Of a stretch of 64,000 nucleotides of DNA, positions 1 to 8,406 are shown in pieces. Under the pieces are notes generated by a model, which was not told the origin of the DNA, ran no database searches, and was given only the letters and a program-made list of their open reading frames with translations. Position numbers and translations under genes: made by a program. Each line of letters starts with the position of its first letter. Position 1 is the stretch's first letter. The stretch comes from a virus. The stretch covers positions 124,001 through 188,000 of the IMG/VR virus record IMGVR_UViG_3300034158_000023; one strand, given 5' to 3'.

Positions 1-819
1 GTACAGATGACTAGAAACTTTGGTTGTGCTGATAGACACATACGCGAATTCCAAATGAAGAACGAATTCTTGTTTAAGTTCTTCTCGTTGACCACGATGG
101 CTAAACATTATTTTGCGGCTAAGCACACCTGTGAAGGTATCGTGTATGACGTACCAGACTGGGAGATTAAAGGTTCTAACTTAAAGAACACGAAAGCTAC
201 AGCTGAGTTAATGGAAAGGTCTGATGGTCTCATTAAAGAAATAGCCCACAAAGTTATGGCTGGTGAGAAGATTCAACTGATTCCTATCCTTAAGGAGATT
301 GCAGATAAAGAAACTGAGATCATCAACAGTATCAGGTCAGGTAGTACAGAGTTCTTTGCTACAGGACAGATTAAAGACTTTAACAGTTATAAGCAGAAAG
401 AGAATGCTCCAGCTTGGCATAATTACTTACTGTGGTTAGAAGTCTTTGCTCCTAAGTATGGACAGACTCCTCCTCCAGCTTATACTGCTATTAAGGTTAA
501 CATCGAGTGTGATACTGGCGGTAAGATGAGAGCGTGGTTTGATGACATGCCTGATCAAGAGTTAGCTACTCGTTTCCGTGAGTTTATGCTTAGGTATAAG
601 AAAACTGCAATGACTGCGATTTGGTTACCTTCTGATCACGTTGGTGCTCACGGTATGCCAGATGAAATCATGATGGTTGTAAACGTACGTAAGATGATTA
701 TCGGAATGATGAAGAGCTACTACTTGATCTTAGAGTCTCTAGGGTTCCATATCCTTAACTCTAACGATACAAGATTGATCTCTGATGACTTAGCTGGGTT
801 TACTAAGAAAGCGGCATAA
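1..819 (+). CDS. Family B DNA polymerase, C-terminal piece (5' end cut by window edge)
   Basis: The reading frame is open from base 1, so the first Met at base 7 is probably internal and the gene starts upstream of the window. What is visible resembles the region after polymerase motif C of family B DNA polymerases: MAKHYFAAKH looks like the conserved (L/M)AKKRYA element, and EIKGSNLKNTKA looks like the KG.(E/D).(K/R)(S/R) element that opens the thumb. The remaining ~200 residues would form the thumb. The catalytic DTD of motif C is not in the visible part. The exonuclease and motif A are in a separate minus-strand gene at 32.2-34.0 kb, so the enzyme is assembled from at least two genes. The stop codon lies inside a GGCATAA box leading directly into a palindromic terminator. 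Confidence 0.72.
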   Translation, partial: VQMTRNFGCADRHIREFQMKNEFLFKFFSLTTMAKHYFAAKHTCEGIVYDVPDWEIKGSNLKNTKATAELMERSDGLIKEIAHKVMAGEKIQLIPILKEIADKETEIINSIRSGSTEFFATGQIKDFNSYKQKENAPAWHNYLLWLEVFAPKYGQTPPPAYTAIKVNIECDTGGKMRAWFDDMPDQELATRFREFMLRYKKTAMTAIWLPSDHVGAHGMPDEIMMVVNVRKMIIGMMKSYYLILESLGFHILNSNDTRLISDDLAGFTKKAA

Positions 820-841
820 AAGGAGCTCCTAGGAGCTCCTT
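820..841. terminator. Bidirectional palindromic terminator
   Basis: A perfect 22-bp palindrome, AAGGAGCTCC-TA-GGAGCTCC-TT in outline, separates two convergent genes. It is followed by a short T-rich run on each side and is preceded by GGCATAA. The 18-bp core recurs exactly at 38288-38305. Confidence 0.75.
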
Positions 842-843
842 GT

Positions 844-1908
844 TTATGAAAACAATCTGTTGTAGATGAAGTCCATCTTCATGTTTACTAATGTAGATAG
901 GACAGAATCACTATACCAGTTCTCATTGTTTAGTCGTTTAAAGACACGCTCAAATTCTACTAAGTGTTTGGAGTTCTCTGGGTTAGGTTTACATGTCCCT
1001 AACAGAATCAGATAATCCATAGTAGTTAAGCAGGCCATTGCTTTACCTAACCTAGTCGGTGCAAAGTATGGAGTTTGTGCGTAAGCCAATCCAGTCGTGC
1101 CACTAGGTAAAGGTACAGAACTCAATACGTCTGCCCACTCGTAACTTTGCTCAGTGAACCTGTCTCGCATAGCTGTGAGAACGTCATGAGTAAAGGTCTC
1201 AGATGAGGATAAAGAAAATGGAATACGTTTTAAAGTATCAGCTGGTTTGGGATATGTACCTTCCAGTATTCTTGACAACCTGTTCAACCACGCTACGTCA
1301 TTGTGACTACGTATCATGTTTGGCAATACCCAGTTAGCTATAAACTGTCCAGTTGTTTGTGGGTTATCAGGATAAACTTTAAGTTGATACTGACGCCAGC
1401 AAATAAACATGTACATTAACATTGCTGCATCTATACCGATTACGGAGAAGCTCTCTTCGTTGGTATTAGGAACACCGTTCAACAAAGTGTAAGTGATGTC
1501 AGTTCTACCATGAGAGAAAACTTTTAATGGTTCTAACTCATACCAAGGTTTATTGCTAGTACGATCTAACTCTACGGAAAGTAATACTTCCTCGTAGCCA
1601 TAAAACCATCCTTTGCGAGCAAGTTTAGCGGAATGGATGGCTCCACCAATCTTAAGTGCGTTACATACGCTAGGAGATACGGAATCACAAATATCGAAGA
1701 ACCTTTCTTTATCACCTGACCATACCACGTTCATGGTGTTAATTAAAGTAACAAGAGGATGGTTAGATCGAACAGTCTCTCCACTAGCCCTATAATAGTC
1801 AATGGCTCGAATGGTGTTCTCGTTAATCCGTTTTTGCACATAAGACATTTTAGGAAACACTAGCGAGCGACGATTGGCATCTAGCTTAGTTTTAAATAGT
1901 TTAATCAC
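844..1908 (-). CDS. Unknown protein, 354 aa
   Basis: The product is a 354-residue soluble protein with no motif I recognise. The start is a GTG at 1908 with an upstream GAGGAC ribosome-binding sequence at good spacing on the minus strand. It is transcribed divergently from the chimallin gene, with a 0.2-kb shared intergenic region, and ends convergently with the DNA polymerase piece at the palindromic terminator. Composition is ordinary (Leu, Asn, Ser rich, several Trp/Tyr), with no signal peptide or membrane segment. Because it lies next to the nucleus shell gene it may be an early or middle gene, but this is inference from position only. Confidence 0.8.
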   Translation of the reverse strand: MIKLFKTKLDANRRSLVFPKMSYVQKRINENTIRAIDYYRASGETVRSNHPLVTLINTMNVVWSGDKERFFDICDSVSPSVCNALKIGGAIHSAKLARKGWFYGYEEVLLSVELDRTSNKPWYELEPLKVFSHGRTDITYTLLNGVPNTNEESFSVIGIDAAMLMYMFICWRQYQLKVYPDNPQTTGQFIANWVLPNMIRSHNDVAWLNRLSRILEGTYPKPADTLKRIPFSLSSSETFTHDVLTAMRDRFTEQSYEWADVLSSVPLPSGTTGLAYAQTPYFAPTRLGKAMACLTTMDYLILLGTCKPNPENSKHLVEFERVFKRLNNENWYSDSVLSTLVNMKMDFIYNRLFS

Positions 1909-2142
1909 GCTAATGTCCTCGAGGTTTAATGAATCTACATACGATAGCTTTAACCTGTAATAATTTACACAGAGTATCTATTATATGTAACTAAACGAAT
2001 TTTATAATTCGTTATCTAATCCATATGCTGTTATGATCGAAAATTTACGTTTTCGAACTAATCGTGCGTATATATTACCTATGTGAATCGCTACCATAAT
2101 AAAGCGATTTAGTCGACTATTTAATAAAAGGAAATGCGTAAC
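1909..2142. promoter_or_regulatory. Divergent intergenic region with chimallin promoter and leader hairpins
   Basis: This AT-rich spacer separates the minus-strand 354-aa gene from the chimallin gene. It holds two hairpins: AACGAATT/AATTCGTT (1994-2013, 8-bp stem) and CGAAAA/TTTTCG (2038-2055). At 2068-2083 lies GTATATATTACCTATG, which resembles the TATATTAC-type early promoter described for phiKZ. The ribosome-binding leader AATAAAAGGA follows at about 2123-2132. Confidence 0.6.
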
Positions 2143-3972
2143 ATGGCTTATAACGAAAAACCACAATCAAATTCTCACGCAACTGGTTACGGCGCACATG
2201 CACCTAAACCAAATGAAACTCCAGTTGGTGGTGGTAAATCTACTGCGCAAATGTTAAGTGGTATCTCTGCACCAATGGCCCACAATGGCAGCGGTGAAGC
2301 TCTTACCACAGTTTATGAAAACATGAAGTTGGTAATGGCTAAAGAAACTCAGCTGGCCAATTTTAAACTTCTGCCAATTGACGGCCAAGCTAATGGCTTG
2401 AACGTTAGTTCTGTTTTGATGTACGCTAAAAATCCACATGTCGATAACTCTTACGTGGTATACACGTTCCTGGTTGGCGCATCTGTTGGTGTCCTGCGTC
2501 CACGTGTCGCGAAGTTCCAAGAAGGTCAATACGACATTCCTGTTGTACTGTCTGACTTGTACGGTCCTACTTTACGTGAAGCCAACTTTGCAATCTTAGC
2601 CACTGCTATCGGTGCTAACGATGAAACTGCGATGACTGATGCGGGCGGTAATGCGTTCCCACGTAGTATGGCTCTGGATGACATGATCAGTTTCCGTACT
2701 TGTATCTATCATGGCGTTTACGCAATGAACAGTATCTTCGTAGACGATGCTGAAGAGCCACAAGTTTACGACCTGACTGACAAAGCAACAAACGTTTATT
2801 TCCATGGCGATCTAGACTTCCGTCCAGGTATTTTACAAAATGGCGCAGGTTCTCCTGTACGTCGTGATGTAACTATTGCAATCACTGCGGTAGATGGTGT
2901 AAACGGGCAAGACGTTGCTGACCAAACTTACGCAACAAGTCACTTACTGTCAAACTGTTCTGCTTATTTTGACATGGTGTTCACTGGTAAGAAACCACCA
3001 GTGCAAGCGTATTATGGCGGCCCAGTTGTAGAACCAACTCAGATGTTCACTCCTAAGTGCTGCATCGTTGACACTACAACAATGGCTGGTGTTACTCCAG
3101 AACTGCAAATCATGACTTTGGCATCAGCTACCAAGCTGTCAAGCGGTCAGTACACTCAGGCTTGGACTAACATGTTCAATCCAGCAGTAGGTGGCGCAAA
3201 CACCATGCATGACATCAGTGCCTTAGGTATTGAGTTAGGCTTCGGTGCTATCGATACCAATGCTCCTGATTGGAACCCACTTGAGTTCTGTAAGTTGTAT
3301 GTTGACGAACAGTTAGTTTACGCTCTACATGTTGAAGACGTGGGCGATTTAAGCTGGATGCACAAAATGCTGAAAGCTGCTGCGGAAAACAACACGCAAT
3401 CACGTCGCGATGATGCTAAAGCATACATCTGGGATGCCGCGGATAACTTGACTGGTAACAAAACTCTTAGCCAGTTTGTGAAGCCAACTGATGCGATCTG
3501 CTACATTGAAGATGACCGTATTTTCTTAGGTCACTACTTTGATAGCACTGGCGCTAAACGCGACCTGCGTGAAATCGATTACCTATATGCGTTAAAGCAT
3601 TTCGGTACCACTGATTTACCAATGGTAGTTGACTTCGGTTCTACGTTCAACCCAGAAACTGGTCCACTGGACTTACGTCTAGGTAAACGTAAACTGTTGA
3701 TCGAAGCTATGGTTTCTCAAAGCATCGTGATCGAAGGTTATGCAACACCACTGATTCTTGATCCAGTGTGGTTGACTGGCGTACAGAAAGCTATCGCAGC
3801 TGTTGGCGGCGAGCCTAAGTTCGAACACCTGTTACAAGGTCAACATACTCAACAACGCGAGTACAGTGCTCTGCGTCAATACGGTATGCAGGCGATTGCT
3901 CCAGTTGCTCAACAGTACGCTGCAAGCGGTTACTACGGCAATGGTTACTACGATCCACGCTTCGCTCGTTAA
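2143..3972 (+). CDS. chmA: Chimallin-like phage nucleus shell protein
   Basis: The product is ~609 aa, the size of chimallin, the protein that polymerises into the lattice enclosing phage DNA in phiKZ-like infections. The gene has its own strong leader, a strong terminator and codon usage like that of the capsid gene, all signs of heavy expression. The next gene is an RNA polymerase beta-prime N-terminal subunit; in phiKZ, chimallin (gp54) is also followed by that subunit (gp55). The N-terminus (~45 residues, rich in Asn, Gly, Pro, Ser) and the C-terminus (Gln, Tyr, Gly rich) look like flexible tails, as expected for a lattice protein with interlocking tails. I chose the ATG at 2143 because the ATG at 2134 is only 2 bases after AAAGGA. 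The alternative, a tail sheath or other abundant structural protein, cannot be excluded without a search. Confidence 0.72.
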   Translation: MAYNEKPQSNSHATGYGAHAPKPNETPVGGGKSTAQMLSGISAPMAHNGSGEALTTVYENMKLVMAKETQLANFKLLPIDGQANGLNVSSVLMYAKNPHVDNSYVVYTFLVGASVGVLRPRVAKFQEGQYDIPVVLSDLYGPTLREANFAILATAIGANDETAMTDAGGNAFPRSMALDDMISFRTCIYHGVYAMNSIFVDDAEEPQVYDLTDKATNVYFHGDLDFRPGILQNGAGSPVRRDVTIAITAVDGVNGQDVADQTYATSHLLSNCSAYFDMVFTGKKPPVQAYYGGPVVEPTQMFTPKCCIVDTTTMAGVTPELQIMTLASATKLSSGQYTQAWTNMFNPAVGGANTMHDISALGIELGFGAIDTNAPDWNPLEFCKLYVDEQLVYALHVEDVGDLSWMHKMLKAAAENNTQSRRDDAKAYIWDAADNLTGNKTLSQFVKPTDAICYIEDDRIFLGHYFDSTGAKRDLREIDYLYALKHFGTTDLPMVVDFGSTFNPETGPLDLRLGKRKLLIEAMVSQSIVIEGYATPLILDPVWLTGVQKAIAAVGGEPKFEHLLQGQHTQQREYSALRQYGMQAIAPVAQQYAASGYYGNGYYDPRFAR

Positions 3973-3989
3973 TTATTAAGTGTTATAAA

Positions 3990-4019
3990 AAGAAGAGCTT
4001 TCGGGCTCTTCTTTTTTTG
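3990..4019 (+). terminator. Intrinsic terminator after chimallin
   Basis: The hairpin AAGAAGAGC-tttcgg-GCTCTTCTT is followed by a run of T, the classic rho-independent form. Confidence 0.9.
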
Positions 4020-4048
4020 CCCAGTACATTACAATAAAAGGAAGCTGT

Positions 4049-5587
4049 ATGATACCAGATTCATATGGAAAAAAGCGGGTAAATCAGATGTTATCGGATT
4101 TATCTTATTTCCTTGAACAGCTAAGAATGTACAGAGAACAAAACTACTCTGGGATTAATCTCGAGTTCGTAGACTTCAGACGCACGTTAGAGTCTATGGA
4201 TCCACCACCGTTAATCTTAAACGATCGACCGCCATGCGTTACTAAAGAAGACCGCGAAGCTTTAGTGAAGTTAATACGTACGGATGTAGAGGGTGATACT
4301 CTTAACATCGTCCCTCGTTGCGGATGTGGTTTTAGATCTGGGGTAGAGTGGAAAAACACTCGATGTCCAGAATGTACAGACTTAGTTACTGCTATCACTG
4401 AACAACCGATTGAGTCACGCGTATGGTTACGCAGCCCTACTGGTGTAGCTCCACTGATAAACCCAACGTTCTGGTTGATCTTAAGCAGAGCGTTTACGAC
4501 ATCTAAGTTCTCTCCGCTAGAGTGGTTAGCTGATCGTAACTATGTAGGTAAGGACGTTAACACAGCTAAGTTTGCAACTGAGTCTCAGCGTTTAATAGAT
4601 GCTGGTTTTCAGCGGGGTTATAATAACCTGTATGAGCATTTCCCTGAGTACATGGGTAAGCTTATGGCTATGGGTTATACTAACCGAGCAGTATCTGAGA
4701 AGTTACGTACACTGTTAGAAAAATATGGGCATTTAGTTTATTCGGAGTATTTACCTTTACCTAATAAACTGGTGTTCCTAACAGAGAAAACTAGTGTACA
4801 CATCTATGCTGATAGTAACATCAAACATGCTTTAGAAGCAGCGGTGATTATTAGCAGTATCGATGAATCAGATCCCAACCTTACCTTACGTGTAAAAGAA
4901 ACTCGTGCTATTAAAGTGGTAACTTGTTTGTCTGGTTATGCTAGCTTACAATTTGCTAAAACGTTAGGCGGGAAACCTGGGTTATTCCGTAAGGAAATCT
5001 TAGGCTCTCGTATGAAGTGGGCTGGACGTTCTGTAATTGCATCTATCTCTGGTGTGCATGATTACGAAGAACTCCATCTGCCGTGGGGATATGCAATTGG
5101 GTTATTTAAGACTCATCTAACTAACAAACTGAAACGACGCGGTTGGTCGTCAGTGGAAATTGATAACTTCCTAGTTAGACACAGTACTAAGTATCACCCA
5201 TTGTTAGACAAGATATTCGTCGAGTTAATTAAAGAAACAGAGTTACCTGGGATACCTTGTATTCTACAACGAAATCCATCGTTGGCTAGAGGTAGTTCGC
5301 AATGCTTCTTTATTACTAAGATTAAGCATGATGTTGCAGACGTTACTATCGGCATGTCGGTATTGACGTTGGTAGCACCTAACGCGGACTTCGATGGCGA
5401 TAGCTTGAATAACTGGATTGTTCTTGATAAGACAATGTATAAGTATATTTCTCGTTTGGCACCACATACAAACGTGTTTGATTTGAATAGTGTAAGAACC
5501 ACGTCTAACACAGCTAAGTTGCAAACACCAACAACGGAAACTATAGCTAACTATATTAGACATGGTGACGCTAGATTTGTACCTTAG
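4049..5587 (+). CDS. Non-virion RNA polymerase, beta-prime N-terminal subunit
   Basis: This 512-aa protein carries the metal-binding catalytic motif NADFDGD (residues 445-451), which coordinates the active-site Mg2+ in all multisubunit RNA polymerases. Upstream, residues 308-330 (GKPGLFRKEILGSR..., ending GRSVI) match the conserved beta-prime segment GK.GRFR..LLGKR...GRSVI. Near the N-terminus Cys91, 93, 106 and 109 form CxC-x12-CxxC, the same spacing as the zinc-binding domain of E. coli beta-prime. The chain ends ~60 residues after the catalytic loop; the rest of beta-prime is a separate gene at 17.7 kb. By position next to chimallin it corresponds to phiKZ gp55, part of the polymerase that transcribes late genes. 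It has an ACAATAAAAGGA leader. Confidence 0.93.
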   Translation: MIPDSYGKKRVNQMLSDLSYFLEQLRMYREQNYSGINLEFVDFRRTLESMDPPPLILNDRPPCVTKEDREALVKLIRTDVEGDTLNIVPRCGCGFRSGVEWKNTRCPECTDLVTAITEQPIESRVWLRSPTGVAPLINPTFWLILSRAFTTSKFSPLEWLADRNYVGKDVNTAKFATESQRLIDAGFQRGYNNLYEHFPEYMGKLMAMGYTNRAVSEKLRTLLEKYGHLVYSEYLPLPNKLVFLTEKTSVHIYADSNIKHALEAAVIISSIDESDPNLTLRVKETRAIKVVTCLSGYASLQFAKTLGGKPGLFRKEILGSRMKWAGRSVIASISGVHDYEELHLPWGYAIGLFKTHLTNKLKRRGWSSVEIDNFLVRHSTKYHPLLDKIFVELIKETELPGIPCILQRNPSLARGSSQCFFITKIKHDVADVTIGMSVLTLVAPNADFDGDSLNNWIVLDKTMYKYISRLAPHTNVFDLNSVRTTSNTAKLQTPTTETIANYIRHGDARFVP

Positions 5588-5599
5588 AATGGAGGAATA

Positions 5600-6229
5600 A
5601 TGGCTAGACTAATTGTTGGCAACGACGCAGTATTTGAAGCAATGCGTCCGGTTAATTTCACTGCACAGTTGTATGACTTTGTAGCGGAACAACAACAACG
5701 GTACCATCAAGCATTTGGTAACGTGCAAAATGCGCTTACTGATAAAATCCATCATTGGCAACAAGCGTTTGTAGCAACTGATGCAGCTCGAGTAGCTGGT
5801 GCAATCATGCGACAAGCGGAATCGTATTTCAACCCTGAAGGTTTCCGGTATTTAACCAACATGTGGGATATACAGAATGCTCCAAGCGATATGATACGTG
5901 GTCTTATGGCAATGCCTGAGGCTCGGAATCTAGCTAACAAGCAAATGTGTAACGCGTATGAAGGTCAGTACTTCGATGCTTTCCCTGCTGCTACTCCACA
6001 AGAACATCGTGATTACAAACTGGTGTATGACGGTATAATTGTAGACTCCGAAGATGATGACATCGATTACACGATGGTGTTATACGGAGATGACTTGGTA
6101 GTTGATGATCCTTATCAGTATCTACAAGTCGAGCAGAAGTATAATGTTATTGAAGCTCGCTCTTTGATGTGTAAAGCTTTAGCTGAGGACATAGACTTTA
6201 CTGATCCTATGAACAATAAGTTAAGGTAA
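5600..6229 (+). CDS. Unknown protein, 209 aa
   Basis: The gene follows the RNAP beta-prime N-terminal gene by 12 bases with a GGAGGAA ribosome-binding site, so the two are probably co-transcribed. The product is soluble. Its first half is Gln and Ala rich and probably helical; its C-terminal half is very acidic around SEDDDID and GDDLVVDD. I recognise no family. A terminator begins right after the stop. Confidence 0.8.
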   Translation: MARLIVGNDAVFEAMRPVNFTAQLYDFVAEQQQRYHQAFGNVQNALTDKIHHWQQAFVATDAARVAGAIMRQAESYFNPEGFRYLTNMWDIQNAPSDMIRGLMAMPEARNLANKQMCNAYEGQYFDAFPAATPQEHRDYKLVYDGIIVDSEDDDIDYTMVLYGDDLVVDDPYQYLQVEQKYNVIEARSLMCKALAEDIDFTDPMNNKLR

Positions 6230-6238
6230 AATGAAATG

Positions 6239-6268
6239 AGGGGAGTTTCGGCTCCCTTTATTTTTTTA
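6239..6268 (+). terminator. Intrinsic terminator
   Basis: GGGGAG-tttcgg-CTCCC followed by TTTATTTTTTT. It ends the chimallin-downstream RNAP unit. This hairpin also shows that the Met at 6236 is not the start of the next gene. Confidence 0.85.
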
Positions 6269-6283
6269 CATATCGGAGTTAGT

Positions 6284-6700
6284 ATGAGCGATGATAACAA
6301 AATATGGATGCCTACACTAACCGTCAAAGGGTGGCTTAAAAGCTTAGAGGAAGTAATAGATACAGCACTAGCACATATGTTTGTATCAGATTACTCGCAA
6401 TCAAACTCTCACTACGGTAAAGTTACTTCATTCAGTTGGTTGGTAGCTAAGTGGGGACACAACCCTGCTGATATGGCGTCTGAGACAGAGCACACGATCC
6501 GTACGTATTTGTCTAAGTATGCTGATAAGGTGGATGTAACTGTTACTTACACTTATCCTGACAACGCCCAGAGTAGTAAGACGTATGACTTACAGATTGC
6601 TCTGAAGGTTTACAAAGATGGTGTGGCGTATGCGTTAGCTGAAAAGTTAGAGATTATTGATAGTAAGTTCAAAAGAGTTGCGGAGGTAGCAAATGGCTGA
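6284..6700 (+). CDS. Unknown protein, 138 aa
   Basis: The start is the ATG at 6284 with CGGAG upstream, after the terminator. The product (MSDDNKIWMPTLTVKGWL at the N-terminus) is a small soluble protein with a Val/Thr/Tyr-rich middle that is probably beta-strand. No family recognised. It overlaps the next gene by 8 bases, which suggests translational coupling. Confidence 0.78.
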   Translation: MSDDNKIWMPTLTVKGWLKSLEEVIDTALAHMFVSDYSQSNSHYGKVTSFSWLVAKWGHNPADMASETEHTIRTYLSKYADKVDVTVTYTYPDNAQSSKTYDLQIALKVYKDGVAYALAEKLEIIDSKFKRVAEVANG

Positions 6701-7283
6701 GATAGACTTAGACGTATTTAGGCAGAACTCTACGAGAGAGATTCGTCAACTAGAAAACGGTATGCGTAAACTATTAGACGATCTTGATAAAGAAGTTCCC
6801 ACTATACGTGAGAGCTTATTCGTGAATCGTTATTTGCCTCACATGGCTAACTGGAAGATACCTTTCCCTTGGGCAGCTTGGGTAAATGAAATTTCTTTCA
6901 TGTCAGCGAACCCAGTGCATGTTATTGATGACAACGGCAACATAGTCTGTACTGTGCCTCCTCTATGCGACACAGACGGTTTAATGTTAGTTAAATATAC
7001 CAATGAGACTAGCATTAATTATCAAGCCGCTGAAGCGTTCTCTGAAGCTGTCCGGTTACAACACATTGGCCAGCAGGTAATTTACAACAAACTAGGTCCT
7101 TATATCCCTAAGGGTAAACCTAGTACTAAATGGGCTGGCGTTTGGGATTCTGTGTTAGCACGGTATGGCTACCCTACCACAGTCGAAGTCTTGGCCAAGC
7201 TTAATAAATCAAAAAAAACTGGTGCCAGTAATGTTATAGACTTACCTATAACGGATTATTACGAAGATGGCGAGCTTATTTAA
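6693..7283 (+). CDS. Unknown protein, 196 aa
   Basis: The first 35 residues are charged and likely helical (repeated Arg, Glu, Leu), followed by a mixed domain with several Trp and Pro. No motif recognised. It overlaps its upstream neighbour by 8 bases and the downstream nuclease gene by 17 bases, so the four genes from 6.3 to 9.2 kb form a tight operon. That context hints at a DNA-maintenance role, but only by association. Confidence 0.78.
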   Translation: MAEIDLDVFRQNSTREIRQLENGMRKLLDDLDKEVPTIRESLFVNRYLPHMANWKIPFPWAAWVNEISFMSANPVHVIDDNGNIVCTVPPLCDTDGLMLVKYTNETSINYQAAEAFSEAVRLQHIGQQVIYNKLGPYIPKGKPSTKWAGVWDSVLARYGYPTTVEVLAKLNKSKKTGASNVIDLPITDYYEDGELI

Positions 7284-8406
7284 TTTAACTAAGAATCCAG
7301 GTACGTTAAACTTAGCTGTGTTCGGTGATGTTCACTTAGGTAACCGCCGAACACTAGCTCCTGACGTAATCCGTGGGTTAGATTCTTTTTTCCCTAACGA
7401 TCCTGAAACTAAAGCTTTAGACATGATCGTGATAGAGGGAGATTTATTCGATGAAGGGTTAACCTTCTACTCTGAATTCCTAGGTAGAATTCAGAACTGG
7501 ATGTTACGCTTACTAAAGACATGCAAAGATAACGATATTGCTTTGCGTGTATTAGAAGGTACTCCTAGTCACGACATGCATCAGTCTAGACAGTTTGCAG
7601 TGTTGTTAGAAGCTACTAAGTGGGACATCGACTTTAAGTATGTAGAAGACTTAGAGTTAGAAAGACATCCTAAGTTTGGTGATATACTGTATGTACCAGA
7701 CGAATGGGGTGATAGCAATGAACATTGTTACACATCAGCTAGAAATTTGTTATCCTTACATGGATTAACTAAAGTTGACTACTGTATATTCCACGGAGCT
7801 TTCGAGCATCAATTACCACCAATAAAAGGTATTCCTACCCACGACTCAAAAGCGTGGCAGGAATTGGTGACGTATGCCCTCTTTGCTGGACATATCCATC
7901 AGTATTCTAAACATGGTCTTATATTAGCAGCAGGTAGTGCGGATAGGTTTACTCAAGGCGATGAAGCTCCTAAAGGGCACATCAGAGCGTCTTTAAGTCC
8001 TAATGGTAGTAAGTTTACCTTTAGAGAAAATAAGTTCGCTAAGAAGTATCTGACGATCGACTGTAGGCATCTATCAGTGGATGAAGCACTAGAGAAGATT
8101 AGAAAGTCAGTTAAAGTACCTAAGGGTAGTTTCTTAAGACTCAGGTATACAACCACCGATAACCTAATGCCGATGAAGCCTTATTTAAGGGCTGAGTATC
8201 CTGATTACTATTGGGATGACATTATTGAAGATGCTGGAACTGAAAAGCTAGAACAGAAACTGCTACCTGAAACTATTTATCAGAGTGTGCATCTGAACGC
8301 ATCCAACTTAGTCAGCCTTATGCAGAAGCGTATGGAGGCAGCTGGAAGTCCCGCAGAGAAAATAAAAGCTGCTATAGCTAAATTGGAGGCGCTATGTACA
8401 ACCTAG
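7267..8406 (+). CDS. SbcD/Mre11-like metallophosphoesterase nuclease subunit
   Basis: The 379-aa product has the ordered metal-binding motifs of calcineurin-type phosphoesterases: GDVH (motif I), EGDLFDEG (motif II), a variant motif III GTPSHD, HGAFEH (motif IV) and GHIHQYS (motif V). This order and length fit the SbcD/Mre11/T4 gp47 family, which processes DNA ends with an SbcC/Rad50-type ATPase. Motif III is unusual: families normally have GNHD or GNHE, and here the Asn is replaced in G-T-P-S-H-D. The C-terminal ~130 residues would be the capping and partner-binding region. No Rad50-like partner is visible here; the downstream 276-aa gene, overlapping by 13 bases, is not one. Probable role is end processing in replication or recombination. 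Confidence 0.85.
   Translation: MASLFNLTKNPGTLNLAVFGDVHLGNRRTLAPDVIRGLDSFFPNDPETKALDMIVIEGDLFDEGLTFYSEFLGRIQNWMLRLLKTCKDNDIALRVLEGTPSHDMHQSRQFAVLLEATKWDIDFKYVEDLELERHPKFGDILYVPDEWGDSNEHCYTSARNLLSLHGLTKVDYCIFHGAFEHQLPPIKGIPTHDSKAWQELVTYALFAGHIHQYSKHGLILAAGSADRFTQGDEAPKGHIRASLSPNGSKFTFRENKFAKKYLTIDCRHLSVDEALEKIRKSVKVPKGSFLRLRYTTTDNLMPMKPYLRAEYPDYYWDDIIEDAGTEKLEQKLLPETIYQSVHLNASNLVSLMQKRMEAAGSPAEKIKAAIAKLEALCTT

Noticed and set aside
1613-1795. 60-aa plus ORF inside the 354-aa minus gene
   Set aside because: Shadow of the real gene without leader.
2254-2805. Antisense ORFs within the chimallin gene
   Set aside because: No leader or ribosome-binding site, and they lie opposite a strongly biased coding gene.
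2143-3972. Tail sheath identity for the 609-aa protein
   Set aside because: Size would fit, but position beside the RNAP beta-prime N-part and isolation from tail genes favour chimallin. Not fully excluded.
6236-6283. Upstream start for the 138-aa gene
   Set aside because: It would place the N-terminus inside a terminator hairpin and T-run.
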